Positions 62,601-64,000 of a DNA stretch of 64,000 bases are shown one piece after another. The notes under the pieces are model-generated. The model worked only from the letters and a program-made list of their open reading frames with translations. It made no database searches and was not told the origin of the DNA. The position numbers and the translations under genes are program-made. This DNA comes from Magnetococcales bacterium (lineage in GTDB: Bacteria; Pseudomonadota; Magnetococcia; Magnetococcales; Magnetaquicoccaceae), in NCBI GenBank assembly GCA_015231755.1, contig JADGAZ010000014.1, positions 1 to 64,000 of the forward strand. Direction: 5' to 3'. Positions within the stretch are counted from its first letter, which is position 1. Every line of letters begins with the position of its first letter.

Positions 62601-64000
62601 AAACCGTTTGAAAGTCCAGGTGGTGGCCCTGAATCCCCAGGGGAAACCCATGGCCAGGGTGCCGGTTTCGGTGGATCTTCTGCAACGCCTGAACTTCTCC
62701 CATCGCAAACGGTTGCTCGGCGGCTATTATGATTATGTGCATCACCAGGAGGTCAAACGGGTTGCCGAATTCTGTTCCGGCATCACCAACGCCTTGGGGC
62801 TGATCTTTTGTGAAGGACCGGTCCAGGTGGATGGCAATGTGATTCTGCAAGCCAAAGCCGTGGATGCGAAAAATCAACCCGGTTATGCCAATACATCCCT
62901 GTGGGTCTACAAGAACGAACAGGTCTGGTTCGATGTGGATCACCACAACCGCATGGATGTGCTGCCGGAAAAATTGGAATACGATCCGGGAGAAGAGGCG
63001 GTACTGCAATTGCGCATGCCTTTCCGGGAGGCCACGGTGCTGATCACGGTGGAACGGGAAGGCATCCTGGAGAGTTTCACCCGTACCGTCACCGGGGAAA
63101 ATCCCACGGTGCGGGTGCCGATCCGGGGCCATTTCGCGCCCAATGTGTTCATTTCGGCGCTGGCGGTTCGGGGTCGGGTCACCGGGGTCGAACCGACTGC
63201 GGTGATTGATCTGGGAAAACCCGCCTTCCGGTTGGGTTATGCCAAACTCAAGGTGGGCTGGAAAGCCCATGAACTGACCGTCAAAGTGTCCACCGATCAG
63301 TCGGTGTGCAAAATCCGTGATACGGTCACCGCAACCATCCAGGTGACGCCTCCCGCCGACCGTCCGTTACCGGCGGATGCGGAGTTGGCGGTGGCGGTGG
63401 TGGATGAGGGCTTGCTGGAACTCAAACCCAACGATTCCTGGAACCTGCTGTCCGCCATGATGCAAAAACGACCGATCCAGGTGGAAACCAGCACCGCCTT
63501 GGAACACGTGATCGGACGACGCCACTTCGGACGCAAATCTTTCCGCCCCGGCGGCAGCGGCGGACGTCTCACGATGGAACGTCAACTGCTGGATACCCTG
63601 CTGCTCTGGAAAGGCCGGGTCAAACTCGATCCCCATGGTCGCGCCCAGGTCACCATCCCGGTCAACGATCAGCTCACCTCGTTCCGGGTGGTGGCCGTGG
63701 CCCATGCCGGCACCGATCTTTTCGGGACCGGTGCCACCTCGTTTCGCACCACGCAGGATCTGATCCTCCATTCCGCCCTGCCTCCGCTGGTGCGGGAACA
63801 GGATCGCTTCCAGGCCGGATTCACCGTGCGCAACAGCAGTGCGCGCCCCCTGACGATCCAGGTGCAAGCCACCTTGTCCTCTCCGCCGATTGCCGGTGTC
63901 GCCACTCCCCCGCAATTGCCCTCCCTGCCCGTCATTCCCATGACCCTGGAACCCGGAGCCAGCCAGATGGCCAGTTGGGAAGTGACGGTGCCTCTCGATA
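59617..64000 (+). CDS. Bacterial alpha-2-macroglobulin, C-terminus beyond the window
   Basis: The frame stays open from an ATG at 59617 to the right edge (about 1461 residues). The product has a signal peptide (hydrophobic LLAIAVLIWCLVTG, cleavage likely after AQA) and repeated beta-sandwich MG-type domains. It contains the alpha-2-macroglobulin core stretches HFTTIFDRTLLRAGETVSMKH (bait/MG region), LAVAVVDEGLLEL and VKLDPHGRAQVTIPVNDQLTSFRVVAVA. The family traps proteases in the periplasm. The thioester CxEQ region and C-terminus would be past 64000. No lipobox is seen, unlike the E. coli inner-membrane lipoprotein form. A penicillin-binding protein 1C gene often follows and cannot be checked here. 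Confidence 0.93.
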   Translation, partial: MPNTNPLFPFVHSAFRDIRKGKPLSLLAIAVLIWCLVTGVAQAQDHKPDNPPPVQIENFTPQGLLKTNTRQVTVRYSQPMVPFGVSRQTTPPFAVNCPVAGQGRWLDSRNWLYEFDHDLPAGVRCIFTPRSELRGLDQQPVKGEPSYRFITGEPAILSYIPYQTVTEDQVFILAANTLLDRKSVQAHLYCDIPGIGERIGVRLLSGDELQTLLKVQGYFANSHLDKLMSGGRGPLYASRLPKNATPMDQWLAMATWDDSPIVAAQCQRRLPNDTGFDLVWDKGIRSKGEIESSKPQRLSFKVRSPFSATFECSRANKNAQCMPILPMTLHFSAPISREDALRIRLKGRNGTLYPSTLQRDLNDKKNTTDTQSWENQITLPGPFPVEETFTLEIPPTLRDDAGRALLNQDRFPLKVQTDPTPPLAKFSAPFGIIEAKGGAMLPVTLRNLESLLPLDPEHPGSEAREPDATSPVSPGSTPTPSVTDSGPEPSEVRGHWLRVDNPWEFVSWMSRVDKARSHKKEPDDNDGEGEAAQNAADDTPPHRPGEISVFESLKSDPQAKLETFSVPRPGGGKPFEVMGIPLPGPGYYVVELASDRLGASLHGENKPYYVPTAVLVTNLVAHYKRGESSSLVWVTTLDEGKPVAGAQVSITDCAGTPIHEASTNAEGVMILPNPVPLNKNPPQCENNAFVIVAKSGEDSTFTLSSWDKGIELHQFNLLTTDPLQTSTHFTTIFDRTLLRAGETVSMKHIARQLVAKGFAQPNLRDGPKQARIRHQGSEQIYALLPLEWDDHGVAVQSWSIPKEAKSGHYVVELISPTIPEAMIPISGSFRVDAFRVPTMKATIAPAPNDPTDSGRVSFDLQAHHLSGGAARQLPVQLRGMLQPKTIAFDDYEEFQFANGPVREGIEKPEGNAAADGEPEKGKNKILPVQSLILDNAGSARASFSGLAPTTTPQTLLAEMEFQDANGERVTASTQMTRLPSGIVLGIKTDNLHEGENRLKVQVVALNPQGKPMARVPVSVDLLQRLNFSHRKRLLGGYYDYVHHQEVKRVAEFCSGITNALGLIFCEGPVQVDGNVILQAKAVDAKNQPGYANTSLWVYKNEQVWFDVDHHNRMDVLPEKLEYDPGEEAVLQLRMPFREATVLITVEREGILESFTRTVTGENPTVRVPIRGHFAPNVFISALAVRGRVTGVEPTAVIDLGKPAFRLGYAKLKVGWKAHELTVKVSTDQSVCKIRDTVTATIQVTPPADRPLPADAELAVAVVDEGLLELKPNDSWNLLSAMMQKRPIQVETSTALEHVIGRRHFGRKSFRPGGSGGRLTMERQLLDTLLLWKGRVKLDPHGRAQVTIPVNDQLTSFRVVAVAHAGTDLFGTGATSFRTTQDLILHSALPPLVREQDRFQAGFTVRNSSARPLTIQVQATLSSPPIAGVATPPQLPSLPVIPMTLEPGASQMASWEVTVPLD

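Noticed and set aside
61144-63270. 708-residue minus-strand frame inside the alpha-2-macroglobulin gene
   Set aside because: The plus-strand frame is continuous with clear macroglobulin motifs. The antisense product is compositionally odd and unrecognised.

Overview
The window is GC-rich DNA, densely packed and almost wholly bacterial housekeeping plus signalling genes. LptD, SurA, LspA with a lipoprotein, PpiD and YidD indicate a Gram-negative envelope. The many c-di-GMP and two-component proteins and a chemoreceptor ending in hemerythrin suggest a motile, oxygen-responsive pseudomonadote. A Magnetococcales-like origin would fit, but no marker here proves it. No insertion sequence, integrase, prophage or CRISPR array was seen.

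Layout. (1) 1-7.8 kb: a CHASE2 sensor (cut by the left edge) behind a GAF/HD-GYP protein, a rhodanese, then metG and a triple-receiver protein with a degenerate cyclase-like domain. (2) 7.9-17.4 kb: two divergent arms of a transglutaminase / circularly permuted ATP-grasp / alpha-E locus, with one arm carrying a fused and apparently inactive ATP-grasp. (3) 17.5-29.1 kb: one long minus-strand run, rtcB-cca-(acidic protein)-trpF-accD-folC-lptD-surA-pdxA-phosphoesterase, with several 4-nt ATGA couplings. (4) 29.1-31.2 kb: small proteins, two of them Cys-rich zinc-ribbon types, and a CysZ/EI24 membrane protein. (5) 31.0-38.6 kb: minus-strand ribF-ileS-lspA-lipoprotein-M16-M16. (6) 38.9-42.5 kb: ppiD, a dihydrolipoyl-dehydrogenase-type flavoprotein, and tRNA-Leu(CAA) with its own promoter and terminator. 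(7) 42.5-45.7 kb: a decayed PAS/GGDEF remnant between homopolymeric tracts, then a chemoreceptor with a C-terminal hemerythrin. (8) 45.8-57.1 kb: an eight-gene minus-strand signalling locus. (9) 57.8-64 kb: DUF4177 protein, yidD, a TM2-M48 protease and a large alpha-2-macroglobulin cut by the right edge.

The most interesting region is (8). A corrinoid-binding protein with an intact DxHxxG motif is coupled by ATGA to a MtaA/UroD-fold protein that has lost the usual zinc-ligand cysteines. Next come a soluble PAS histidine kinase with a DUF1638-like N-terminus, a membrane-anchored NitT/TauT-type binding protein with no ABC transporter, a HAMP histidine kinase, a CheY/Rcp-like regulator, a REC-GAF-PAS-GGDEF cyclase and a hybrid kinase. 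I read this as a one-carbon or corrinoid-methylation enzyme pair repurposed as a sensor feeding phosphorelay and c-di-GMP output. That function is inference from gene order and motif state.
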